The translations under genes and the position numbers were made by a program. DNA of 23,551 bases, from contig BRYA01000235.1 of assembly GCA_030267965.1 (NCBI GenBank), positions 33,362 through 56,912 of the forward strand. The letters are read 5' to 3'. Origin of the DNA: Triparma columacea. Taxonomy: Eukaryota > Sar > Bolidophyceae > Parmales > Triparmaceae. Shown one piece after another: positions 1-8,362 of the stretch (position 1 is its first letter; every line of letters starts with the position of its first letter). Below the pieces are notes generated by a model. It saw nothing but the letters and a program-made list of their open reading frames with translations, made no database searches and was not told where the DNA came from.

Positions 1-392
1 AAGAGGAAGAGAGAGGAGGAACAGAAGGAGAAGGAGAAGACACCTGAGGAGAGGGAGAAGGAGGTGAGAAGCTTTACGACCCGGGTATATCTGCCTCAAT
101 CTTTTATCACCCTGAAAAACACTAACATCCCCAACCGCCTCAGTTCGTGGACAAGGCCGTGTCGATGGTCCGAGCAGGCGAGGCCAGGGTCCGCAGTGGC
201 ATGGCCATGGTCCTCGCAGCCTACCCCCTTGACTTCAGGGGGGAGGTGGAGGAGATCGGGAAGCTGCAGGAGGAGATTGACGGGCTGGAAGAGAAACTTA
301 GGAAGGCGAGGGAAAGGGGGAGGAGGGTGGCGAAGGAGACGGATGAACTTTTAGGAGAGAAGGTCACCGATAGCTTAATAGATTTATCATAA
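1..392 (+). CDS. C-terminal part of a charged coiled-coil protein (5' end outside window)
   Basis: Two exons are visible, 1-63 and 144-392, joined in phase 0 across an 80-nt intron (GTGAGA donor at 64, CAG acceptor at 141-143, CTAAC branch-like motif near 122-126). The first exon is an unbroken run of Lys, Glu and Arg with one Pro. The second starts FVDKAVSMVRAGEARVRSGM and ends with the heptad-like stretch around IGKLQEEIDGLEEKLRKA before stop TAA at 390-392. This predicts a long alpha-helical coiled coil. I do not recognise the family, and the N-terminal part needed to identify it lies before the window. It converges on the DUF218 gene, whose stop is only about 34 bases away on the other strand, so the two 3' ends must be very short or overlap. 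Confidence 0.6.
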
Positions 393-425
393 CGTGTCAC
401 AAGCGCGTGTATTTTTTTCTCCTCG

Positions 426-1199
426 CTAATCTTTATTCTTATCCCTCCCCTTCCTAACATTGATGAGGAACCCCACCAGGAATCCCACCGCTAGCATCGC
501 CGCCTCCCTCCACATCCTCGGTTGCTCCCCGTCATCCCAACTCCCCCCGTAGCTCCTCCTCGTCGGCTCGTCTATTTTATCGCACCCTCTCTCACCCCCC
601 CTACCCATCCGACCCACAACCCCCTTCCCCGAGTACAGCCCATGCTCCGTAAAGAGGTAGTCTGCTAGGTCCGGGTAAACCTCTCTCTTGATTTTGTACA
701 TCTCCAGGCTTTCCGCCTCCCTTTTAACCCTCCCTGCCAAGCCCTCCTCGTCCATCCCTACATCCGGTACGGCTTCCTCGATAACCTTAATCCCCTTCCC
801 CTCAGCCGCCCACTCATACGCGAACATGCTTCTATCAACGTGGAACTCACTAGTTACGACAGCAACATCTAGAGGCATACCACGAACCGAGATTGCAGAT
901 ATACCCCACCAAGCGTTACCTAATGTATCAAGGGACATCGTATCTACGTGCACGTCTTCCGAGGGCACGCCTAGATTAACCATGTGTATTGCGCAAGGGT
1001 GTGATTCTACGACTGGGAGACCGCAATGTACGAGATTGGGAACGTGGAATGTACCGGCGGAGAGACAGAGGATGGAGGAACCGGGGTTTGATACGTAGAG
1101 GGAGTAGGCGTGGGTGTAACGAGGGTAGACGAACGGCAAGGGAGTTTGGAGTGAGGGGGGAGGACCACCTCCAAGTATCATGATGGATAGGGGGGGCAT
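426..1199 (-). CDS. DUF218 (YdcF/SanA-like) protein with C-terminal membrane anchor
   Basis: A single exon of 257 residues. It has the features of eukaryotic DUF218 proteins: the opening MILGGG (residues 7-12), the LSAGT(F)H segment near 46-52, GLPVVESH near 60-67, LGVPSEDV near 76-83, and the signature MSLDTLGNAWW near 87-97. DUF218 members have a Rossmann-like fold; bacterial relatives act in envelope biology, but the reaction of the eukaryotic branch is not established. The last 30 residues hold a hydrophobic helix (AAMLAVGFLVGFLI) followed by a Lys/Arg/Asp tail, which suggests a C-tail anchor with the domain facing the cytosol. The start is placed at 1199 because the family's first beta strand begins right after it. 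The 269 bases up to the divergent GNAT gene should hold both promoters. Function is unassigned beyond the family. Confidence 0.8.
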   Translation of the reverse strand: MPPLSIMILGGGPPPSLQTPLPFVYPRYTHAYSLYVSNPGSSILCLSAGTFHVPNLVHCGLPVVESHPCAIHMVNLGVPSEDVHVDTMSLDTLGNAWWGISAISVRGMPLDVAVVTSEFHVDRSMFAYEWAAEGKGIKVIEEAVPDVGMDEEGLAGRVKREAESLEMYKIKREVYPDLADYLFTEHGLYSGKGVVGRMGRGGERGCDKIDEPTRRSYGGSWDDGEQPRMWREAAMLAVGFLVGFLINVRKGRDKNKD

Positions 1200-1468
1200 G
1201 GTGTTGAAGAAAGGGGAAAGGAAGGGGAGGTAAAGAAGAGATGTAGCTGTGGTGGTGTATGTATAGTTGCCGTAGTTGCCGTACAGAGTTGTATGTAGTG
1301 GTATATTAAATAATTTGTCGAGCAGCTTTCCTGATCTTTGGAAAAGATGGAGGTTAATTCACGTTCCCAGTCCTCTCTATTGGACGTCCCTCGCAAAAGA
1401 TACCGGGTACGGTTCGGTGTTAAAGAAGTTACGTTTGACTCAAAAATGACAGAAAGGCTGACTCCAAA

Positions 1469-2743
1469 ATGGTCAAAAATGGAAAAAAGATGACTAAAAT
1501 CAGCAGAATTGCTTTTATCGTCGTAATTATCGCACTAACGGTCACGCAGTTGTCTTCGTTATCTCTAAATTTGTCTATAAAAGCGGGTAACTCAAACCCT
1601 GCCAAACAAAGGCAACAGGTCACTATTCGGCGACCAGCTTTCCAGGATTTGGTGAGTTTCTCGTTCAATTCACGTCAAAATGCGTGTGAATGGTGCAGAT
1701 TCTGAACACCAGGGGAGATTTTTCCTCTTCTCAACCGATCAGGCCAAGACGCCCTAACGTGGGTGGAGGGAGAGGGAGAGCATCAGGAGACACTCAGGAC
1801 AAGTCAGCAAGAGGGGCAGCAAGGTCCAGGTGACCCCAATCATGGCTGCGTGTAATTGCGTAGAAATAGAAATCATTCACTCCAATTTCACCCCATATTC
1901 TCTTATAATCGTAAAACTAACCAAAAATACACCCCCTCCACCACCTCCATAACATCGCCATCTCAGAAACCAAGTGCTTCCCTTGCAATAAAAACCTTCT
2001 TCATAGATTCCCCTCCACCGCCGCTTAGTCCCCCCCCCCCCTCTCCACTTTCCTTCCTCGCCCTCCGTTACCTTCGATCCCTGACGCTTAGGGAGGTTAT
2101 GGGAAGATGGGAGAAAGAGGAGGATGATAAAGGGTACAAGGGCAGACAGTTCGTAGCAGAGATTGTAAGTCCCGCGGTTTTGGAGGATGTCTGACCCTCC
2201 CCTTTGCTCAAACCCTACCCCTCCCCCCCCCCACCCACACAGAATGGTGAGATAGTAGGTTGGTGTGAGATCCGAATGTCAAAATTCGGCATTGGCGTCG
2301 AGCAGCTTTCAGAGTTCGCCCTCTCCCGCAACACCTCCTTATCAGAGGTTCCCTTGATAACTAATCTATGCGTTGAGGAAGAGGTAAGGGGGAAGGGGGT
2401 GGGGAAGAAACTTGTTGAAGCTGCGATTAAGGCAGGGTCAGGATGGGGGAAGGAGGTTTACCTTCAAGTCGAGGTGAGCGAGAGGAGGGAAGGGGGGGGG
2501 TGGGGGAAGGAGGGGGAGGGGCGAGGCAAGGGCAACTGACTCCCGNNNNCCCCCCCCCCCCCCCCCCACCCCTCCCCCCCGCTAAAGTCCACGAATGTAA
2601 AAGCGATCGATTTTTACAGGAAGCTACACTTTGATGTAGTCTTTGACGACCCGGCTTGCAGGAGGGTAGACGTAGGATGGCTGGGTTGGGAGGAGAAACG
2701 GACCGTCAAGACTTGCATGCGGAGAAGGGTGAGGTGGTTCTGA
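1469..2743 (+). CDS. GNAT-family N-acetyltransferase with N-terminal membrane segment
   Basis: Four exons (1469-1651, 1967-2164, 2243-2473, 2588-2743), all joined in phase 0, give 255 residues. GNAT enzymes move acetyl from acetyl-CoA to an amine. The hallmarks appear in order across the junctions: IRRPAFQDL (strand 1), the FVAEI/NGEIVGWCEIR strand pair spanning an intron, then LITNLCV followed by the acetyl-CoA pyrophosphate loop VRGKGVGKKL (R-x-x-G-x-G type), then VYLQVE/STNVKAIDFYRKLHF spanning the third intron, the classic late GNAT helix. Residues 11-33 (ISRIAFIVVIIALTVTQL) form a hydrophobic helix, so the protein is probably a signal-anchored or organelle-targeted enzyme. Exon 2 carries a Pro-rich loop encoded by a C run. 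Intron 1 (315 nt) is the longest in the window and could hide a further exon. Intron 3 contains a four-base assembly gap. The substrate cannot be told. Confidence 0.82.
2546..2549. other. Assembly gap (NNNN) in a G/C homopolymer intron
   Basis: Four Ns sit between a G-rich and a C-rich run inside GNAT intron 3 (2474-2587). The true intron length is unknown, but flanking splice sites and reading frame are intact. Confidence 0.95.
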
Positions 2744-2809
2744 CCCTCTAATTTTTAATGTTTTTCACAATAAAAAAAACGCAACTTACTACACACCACC
2801 ACCACGACG

Positions 2810-4143
2810 CTATAATACGTCGGCCCACCACTCCTCCTCAAGGGCCCTCTCAACGCTCCATCTCTTCCCCAGGTCCCACTCTAGTAGTCCCTCGATGATC
2901 CTCTCCATCCTCTCCATGAAGAGCCTTTCCTCTTCCATCCACCCTCCCTCCCCCCCCTCCCCCACCCCCCAGTCGACCCCCCCCCCCTTCCTCCTCCTCT
3001 CCCTCCACCTCCTCTGCGCCCTTTCTATCTTCTCCCTGCTCCTCCCGGGGAACATCCTCCCCCTCCCCCTATATACCTTCTCCCCTCCCCCCCCCCTCCC
3101 CTCCCCCCTCTCCCTCAGCCAATTCCTCGATACCTCAACCACCACGCACCCCGCACCCCAGGCGTCTACCCCCTCACCCGTCCACCCCTTATCCGGCCTC
3201 CATATCTCAGGGGGTTTGTAGTTCATCGTCCCCACCCTGTGGCTGTGGAGGTTACCGGACGGTGTGCTTAGGCCAAAGTCCAACAGCATCGCCGGGGGCA
3301 CTGGTGGGGTGGAGTTGAAAGGGGAGGGTGGTGCGGGGGAGGCTGCGGCGACGTTACCGGGCTTAACGTCCAGGTGTACGTATCCGGCTGAGTGTACCTT
3401 TGCCAGGGAGGTTAGGAACGAGTGGAGAGTACGGTAGGGGGGAGGACGGGGGGGGGAGGGGGGGGAGATGGGGGGGGGCGGGATTAGGGCACGGGCACCG
3501 GGGAGGGTGGACATTACCAGGACGGCGACGGTGGAACCCTTGGGGCAGGAGAGGTAGGAGGAAACTGTGGGGTAGGTTAGGACAGTGGAGTTGTGGGAGG
3601 AAATGAAACGGAGGGAAACCAGCCTGGGGAGCAGGGGGGTGCGAGGGAGGGACAGCAGTGTGCACACCTAGGGGTTTGGGGGGGGGGGGGATTAGATTAT
3701 TTGCGGGGAGGGATGAGGATAAAAAATTTGTTACACTGACTTACCTCGCGAATCACCCTTGCAGAATGCGTGGGCTTGAGAACCTTGATGACCAGCTCAT
3801 CCTCATCGTCAACGATCTGCGAATCCCCTACGTCTACCCTGCCCTCCTCATCTCCCCCCTCAGCCCCCCCACCCCCACTCCCAACAACAGCACCGCCATC
3901 GATACCCGCCTTCCTCCTCCTCTTTATCCGGTGAACCGCATAAGTGAATTTACCTCTCCCCAGCCTTTCCCTCTCGATCACGTGCGTCTCCGTCAAGCGG
4001 TCGTACTTTGCCTGCAGCTCAGTGAAGACCTTTGGATTTAAGATCGATTCGACATTTTGTGGCAGAGGTGGGGAGGCCAGGGTTGGAAGGGTTGAGAGGG
4101 CTAAGATTGTGGAGATGGTAAGAAGAAGGAAAGGCACATTCAT
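2810..4143 (-). CDS. CK2-like protein kinase with N-terminal signal peptide
   Basis: Two exons (4143-3745 and 3667-2810), joined in phase 0 across a 77-nt intron, give 418 residues. Residues 1-24 form a clear signal peptide or anchor (MNVPFLLLTISTILALSTLP). The N-lobe resembles casein kinase II alpha: glycine loop LGRGKFTYAV (61-70), catalytic Lys in ELVIKVLKP (Lys120), then a basic stretch and IRE before helix C. The C-lobe has HLDVKPGNV (Asp233, Asn238), LLDFGLS (Asp263), VGTMNYKPPE in place of APE, and the VDAWGAGCV segment of helix F. The catalytic residues are present, but the HRD arginine is Leu, so it is a non-RD kinase. Low-complexity Gly/Arg and Pro inserts encoded by G/C runs interrupt both lobes. 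The start is the first Met of the signal peptide. Lumenal, secreted or plastid location is inferred from the leader only. Confidence 0.8.
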
Positions 4144-4187
4144 CTATCAATCTATGTAGAGGGAGAGAGAGATAAAAACAAGATTGT

Positions 4188-4210
4188 CACTGCACCCGAC
4201 GGGTGCAGTG
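4188..4210. repeat. Perfect 10-bp inverted repeat with 3-nt loop
   Basis: CACTGCACCC, the spacer GAC and GGGTGCAGTG form an exact palindrome about 45 bases upstream of the kinase start codon. On the kinase strand it would lie in the promoter or 5' UTR. It could be a dimer-binding site for a transcription factor or an RNA hairpin. The perfect match is seen in the sequence; its role is a guess. Confidence 0.6.
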
Positions 4211-4698
4211 GTCAGTTCGGTGGTTTGATCGAGGCGAGGAGGTGATGCTATTGGTTTAAATGTTTGATTGTGGTAATGCAGTGTCCGATCTTTCAATTAA
4301 TCTTAGTATGCACGCCTGATCGACCTGATTTGCTATTTTTGCTATTTTTTGACATTGTGACCTTTTCTTGGCCAATATTCGAACAATAATTGACGATAGA
4401 AGACGCACTCGGTGGGGGGCTTTACAGCTACTCGAAATCCGTTATACCCCCCGACCAACCAAACCAAGCGCCCAAGCAACCCCGCCCCCAAAAAACTTGC
4501 CTTGCACCCCATCTCACTCCTCGTTCTTTGAAAGTTTCGTCCAACAATCAACGATCAAACGCAACTTCCCTTTCTTCTGTCCCAGAAATTTCAGCTCCTG
4601 CCGCCCTATATCTGTACGAATCAACCCTCCAACTCCAACTTCAAGCAAGATCCTCGCACCCCTGACATCCTTTTTTTAGCCAGACTCTCGTGTCACAA

Positions 4699-4714
4699 AC
4701 ACACACACACACAC
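4699..4714. repeat. (CA)n microsatellite
   Basis: Eight AC units in a row upstream of the channel gene. A similar tract occurs at 19038-19053. Confidence 0.9.
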
Positions 4715-4883
4715 GCACCTAACTATCACCCACTATGTTATATCCCACCTCATATCAAAGCACGATATGTATGTAAAATAAAAAAATGATTATATGTCTG
4801 AGAAGGGAAAAACGAAGAAGTGCGTGGCCGGAACCCAAAGAAAGAGCGGAAATAAGTTCAACCCTCCTTGACACAATCCAGTC

Positions 4884-7800
4884 ATGGGTTTCGTTAATAA
4901 GAAAGCATCGGTGTCTGATGACTCGACGGTGACAACGACGACAACGATGGGTACGCCGATCATTATGGATCGAGAAACGTCGATGTTGTCCCGTAAGAAG
5001 TCCAAGAATATGAAAAAACATGTAACATTCAACCTTGCCCGATCGCAGAACAATGATTCCATCAAAAAAGGGGCTTCTCGTGCGATGTATATTCCTTATA
5101 TCTCGACGAAGTCGGTTTTGAACGAAAAGCTTCTGACTATTAAGCTTTGGATGCTGCTTTTCTCGGTTTGGTCCCTTCCTTTTAGGGTAAGTTTCCCTGG
5201 AGCCTCTTCAACGCTTATCCTCATGAGTGATGTTTTCTTCTTGCTGGACATTTTCCGCATTTTCAACACATCTTTCATTAATGACCTTGGTAGTCACGTG
5301 GTTTCTCGCAAAGAAATCGCCAAAAATTACTGCAGGAGGTCCAAAATTCTGGACAAATCCGTAGGATTCAGCTTCTATCTGGACTTCCTCTCTGTTTTTG
5401 CCATCAATGTGGTCGAGGTTCTCATCTCGAGGGGGGTCATCAGGGGACACGAGGTCGTCTTCAGATTCCTGGCGGCCCTATTCCAACTGGACCGTTACCT
5501 TTCAATCTCCCACCACTTCAAGAAGATGGAAATGTCAGTTAACGCTGATGCCAGGACCATTGCGCTAATGAAGTTCCTGGTCACCCTCGGCGGGGCGGCA
5601 CATTGGATTGGTTGCAGCTGGTGGGTCGCCGCGGTGGTCCGAAATTTCGACGATACCACCTGGGTGTACAGGTATTTTGATCTCTTTCTCCCATCGATCC
5701 AGAACACCACTGATGCGGACGACATACTGGCCAGATATGGTAAGTGTGACAATCTATCCCGTCCAATACGTTGTTGCACCTCTCACACACCCTCGTTCCC
5801 TCCCCACCTCGCCCTACCCCAGGTTTTGAGGACTCGTATGACCAGTATGAGCTCTCGCTTTACTGGGGCTTCCAAGCCTTGACCAATCTAGGCTACTGCG
5901 ACATCCTGCCGCAGAACTCGTTCGAGATGGTGTACGCGTACGTGCTTTGCATGGCGCAAGTAGGCTTTTACGCCTACGTCCTGGGAAATAGCACTTTATT
6001 CTCCCTGTCGAAGCGTGACCAAACCTCAGACAACTTCAGGAAGGACCTCAAAGCCATCGAACTGTACGGTTCTACAAGGAAGCTCCCTTCCGACCTTCAG
6101 AAGAAGATGAAGTCTTACTTTGAGTTCCAGGTGAGAAGTGGTGAAAGTGCGAGGTTCTCGTTACCGTACCGTATCCTTTAATACCAACCAAACCAACTAC
6201 TAACATAACCTTCCTTCCACACACTCCCCCCGTCCCCTCGTAGGCCCAGAAGGCGAACCTCGAGGAAGTCACAGTCTTGGGAAAAATGCCTGCCCAGATC
6301 TTCGATAAGATTTCGATGCACAAGAACGGTCGGTTCATCCTGAACTGTCCTATCTTCGAGAACCCTCCGCCCCAGTTTATCACTGCCCTGGTTTCCGCGC
6401 TCAAGCCCAAGTACATCATGCCCAGGTGAGAATAGAAGTCATGCAATGGCGCTTTGTATGCACGCAAGTTCGTCCGTAGCTACATCCTAACCCCGCTCCT
6501 CCTCGCCAGGGAAAAGCTCTTCAGGAAGGGCGATATGAGTCGTGAGGTTTGCTTCGTATCGAGTGGTGCGCTGGAGCTCTACGGCGATGAGGAGGGGAAG
6601 ACGTTCCTGAATGCTGTCAAGAACGAAGGTGAGCAAGCGCTGAACCACGTAACCCCCCTCCCCCCTTACCGTCCTTTTCTAACCCCCCCCCCCTACCCAT
6701 CTAAACCATTCACCCCCAGGAAACAACCCCTCCATCGTTGGTGACCTTTCCTTTTTCCTCGTCATCCCCCAACCGCACATGGTCATGGCGTCCTCAGAGT
6801 CTGACGTCTCCCTCTACTCACTTTCCAAGTCCAGCTACACCAAGGCGCTCGAGAAATATCCCGAATCGCACCAGGTTATCGTAACCTCTCTACTTGCCGA
6901 GATGGGACTCGACACCAACGGAGACGACATGGCCGACAGGGCCGATATGGGTGGGGAAGGTGGCGTTGGAGGTGGCGAAAAGAAGAAGAAGAAACAGACT
7001 GTCGTTGGAGACGATGATGACAACGCTGCCGCACTCAAGGCCACCGTCCGCGACGCTTTGAAGAAGCGCCTCGCTGCTGCTCTGTATTCTATGATGGACG
7101 CTGCGCGCGAGGGTGACGCTGACCGTGTCAAGGCTATGCTTATGCGAGGTCTCGACATCAACGCCGCCGATTACGACAAGCGCTCGACTCTTCACCTCTC
7201 CTGCGCCGAGGGCAACTCGAAGGTGGTAGAGCTTCTCATCGCCGAGGGAGCGAACGTGCATGCCCTCGATCGCTATGGGTATAACGCCCTTCACTATGCC
7301 GTCGTCAACAACCACTCCCTCATCGCCGATCTTCTGTCTCGCAATGGTGCTGAGCTCAACTACAAGAAGCCTGCTGATCACCTCTGCGCTGCTGCTGGGC
7401 ACGGGCAGATGGACCGCATCAGGGTCCTCGTCAAATACGGCGTTGGAGTGAACAGTGCTGATTTTGACGGTCGCACTGCCCTGCACCTTGCGTCTTCGCA
7501 GGGCAACCTTCGTGTCGTGGAGCTCCTCCTATCCATGGAAGCTAACGTCAACAAGCAGGATAGGTGGGGGCACACGCCCTTGGACGAGGCTGTTGGAAAG
7601 GGGCACGACCTCGTGGCCGCTGCCCTGTTTGCCAGAGGCGGAGAACTCAACATGTCGACTGCTAAGGGAAACTTCATGAAAGGTGAGAGTGGACAAAAAC
7701 TTAAATATCTTGACACTTCTAAATTCTAACGCAACCCTTCGGTCGTCGTTTCGCTCCTCCTCCGCTTCGCTCTCCCCGCGCTCCTCTCAGCCGCCCGCGA

Positions 7801-8362
7801 GGGAGATCTCGCCCAGCTCAAGCTCTTTGTCGAGAATGGAATCAACGTTGACTGCGTGGACTACGATATTTCTTCCGCCCTTCACGTCGCTGCCATTGCA
7901 GACCAACCAGTTGCAGTGGATTTTCTCTTGTCCTCCAAGGCCAATGTCAACGCAAGGTCAAGGTGGGGAACATCTCCTTTGGACGAGGCCATAGCCTCCG
8001 AGTCTGTGTTTTGTTGCAAGCTGCTTGCAGCTTGTGGCGGTAGGGCGTATGTCAACGCCACGAGCCCGTTTGCCGCGGAGGTTGCGAGTTCGACTGTCTC
8101 TCTTGAAGAGATCAGGATGGAAATCAACAAGGAGTGCATCACGCAGTCCAAGAGGAGCAGGGCTATGCACAAGTTGAAACAGCTGCACGCGAAGCTTATG
8201 GAAGACGTAGCAGCGAGTTGTGAGACGTTCGAGAGGCAGTGCAAGAGCATCGAGTCTTCAGCTTCCAAGTTGGGTTCGAGCAGGTTGACAGCTGTTGGAG
8301 CCAGAGATCAGTTCAAGGAAACTGACTTAGAATTCGAAAATGACGATGACTTTGCGCATCAA
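4884..8362 (+). other. Channel unit 1: 6TM, degenerate CNBD, nine ankyrin repeats
   Basis: This is the intron-rich half of the giant gene. S4 (VVFRFLAALFQLDRYLSI) has only two arginines, not in a regular every-third pattern. The pore loop YELSLYWGFQALTNLGYCD ends in GYC where K+ channels have GYG. In the CNBD the phosphate cassette reads VGDLSFFLVIPQPHMVMAS (495-513): the usual Glu is Asp and the nucleotide-phosphate Arg is missing, so ligand binding is doubtful. The ankyrins form three triads, each with a DYD/DFD-x-R/S-(S/T)ALH repeat, a second ending TPLDEA or similar, and a shortened third. A helical tail follows (about 900-1000). Confidence 0.8.

Larger units (their letters stand above)
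4144..4883. other. Non-coding intergenic stretch between divergent kinase and channel genes
   Basis: These 740 bases separate two divergent genes and should hold both promoters and 5' UTRs. A perfect palindrome lies at 4188-4210, a T-rich patch near 4330-4350 and a CA repeat near 4699-4714. Between about 4368 and 4679 two + frames stay open for 91 and 103 codons, but they are Pro/Ser/Thr-rich, match nothing I recognise, and probably reflect C-rich 5' sequence of the channel transcript. Confidence 0.6.

Noticed and set aside
688..1098. A 136-codon plus-strand frame opposite the DUF218 gene
   Set aside because: It is antisense to a well-supported domain and has no motif of its own.
2895..3221. 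A Pro/Ser/Leu-rich plus-strand frame of 108 codons
   Set aside because: It arises from C runs opposite the Gly/Arg-rich inserts of the kinase and is low-complexity sequence.
4368..4679. Two overlapping plus-strand frames of 91 and 103 codons upstream of the channel gene
   Set aside because: The Pro/Ser/Thr-rich composition has no recognisable motif, and the location in a divergent promoter and 5' UTR region makes coding unlikely.
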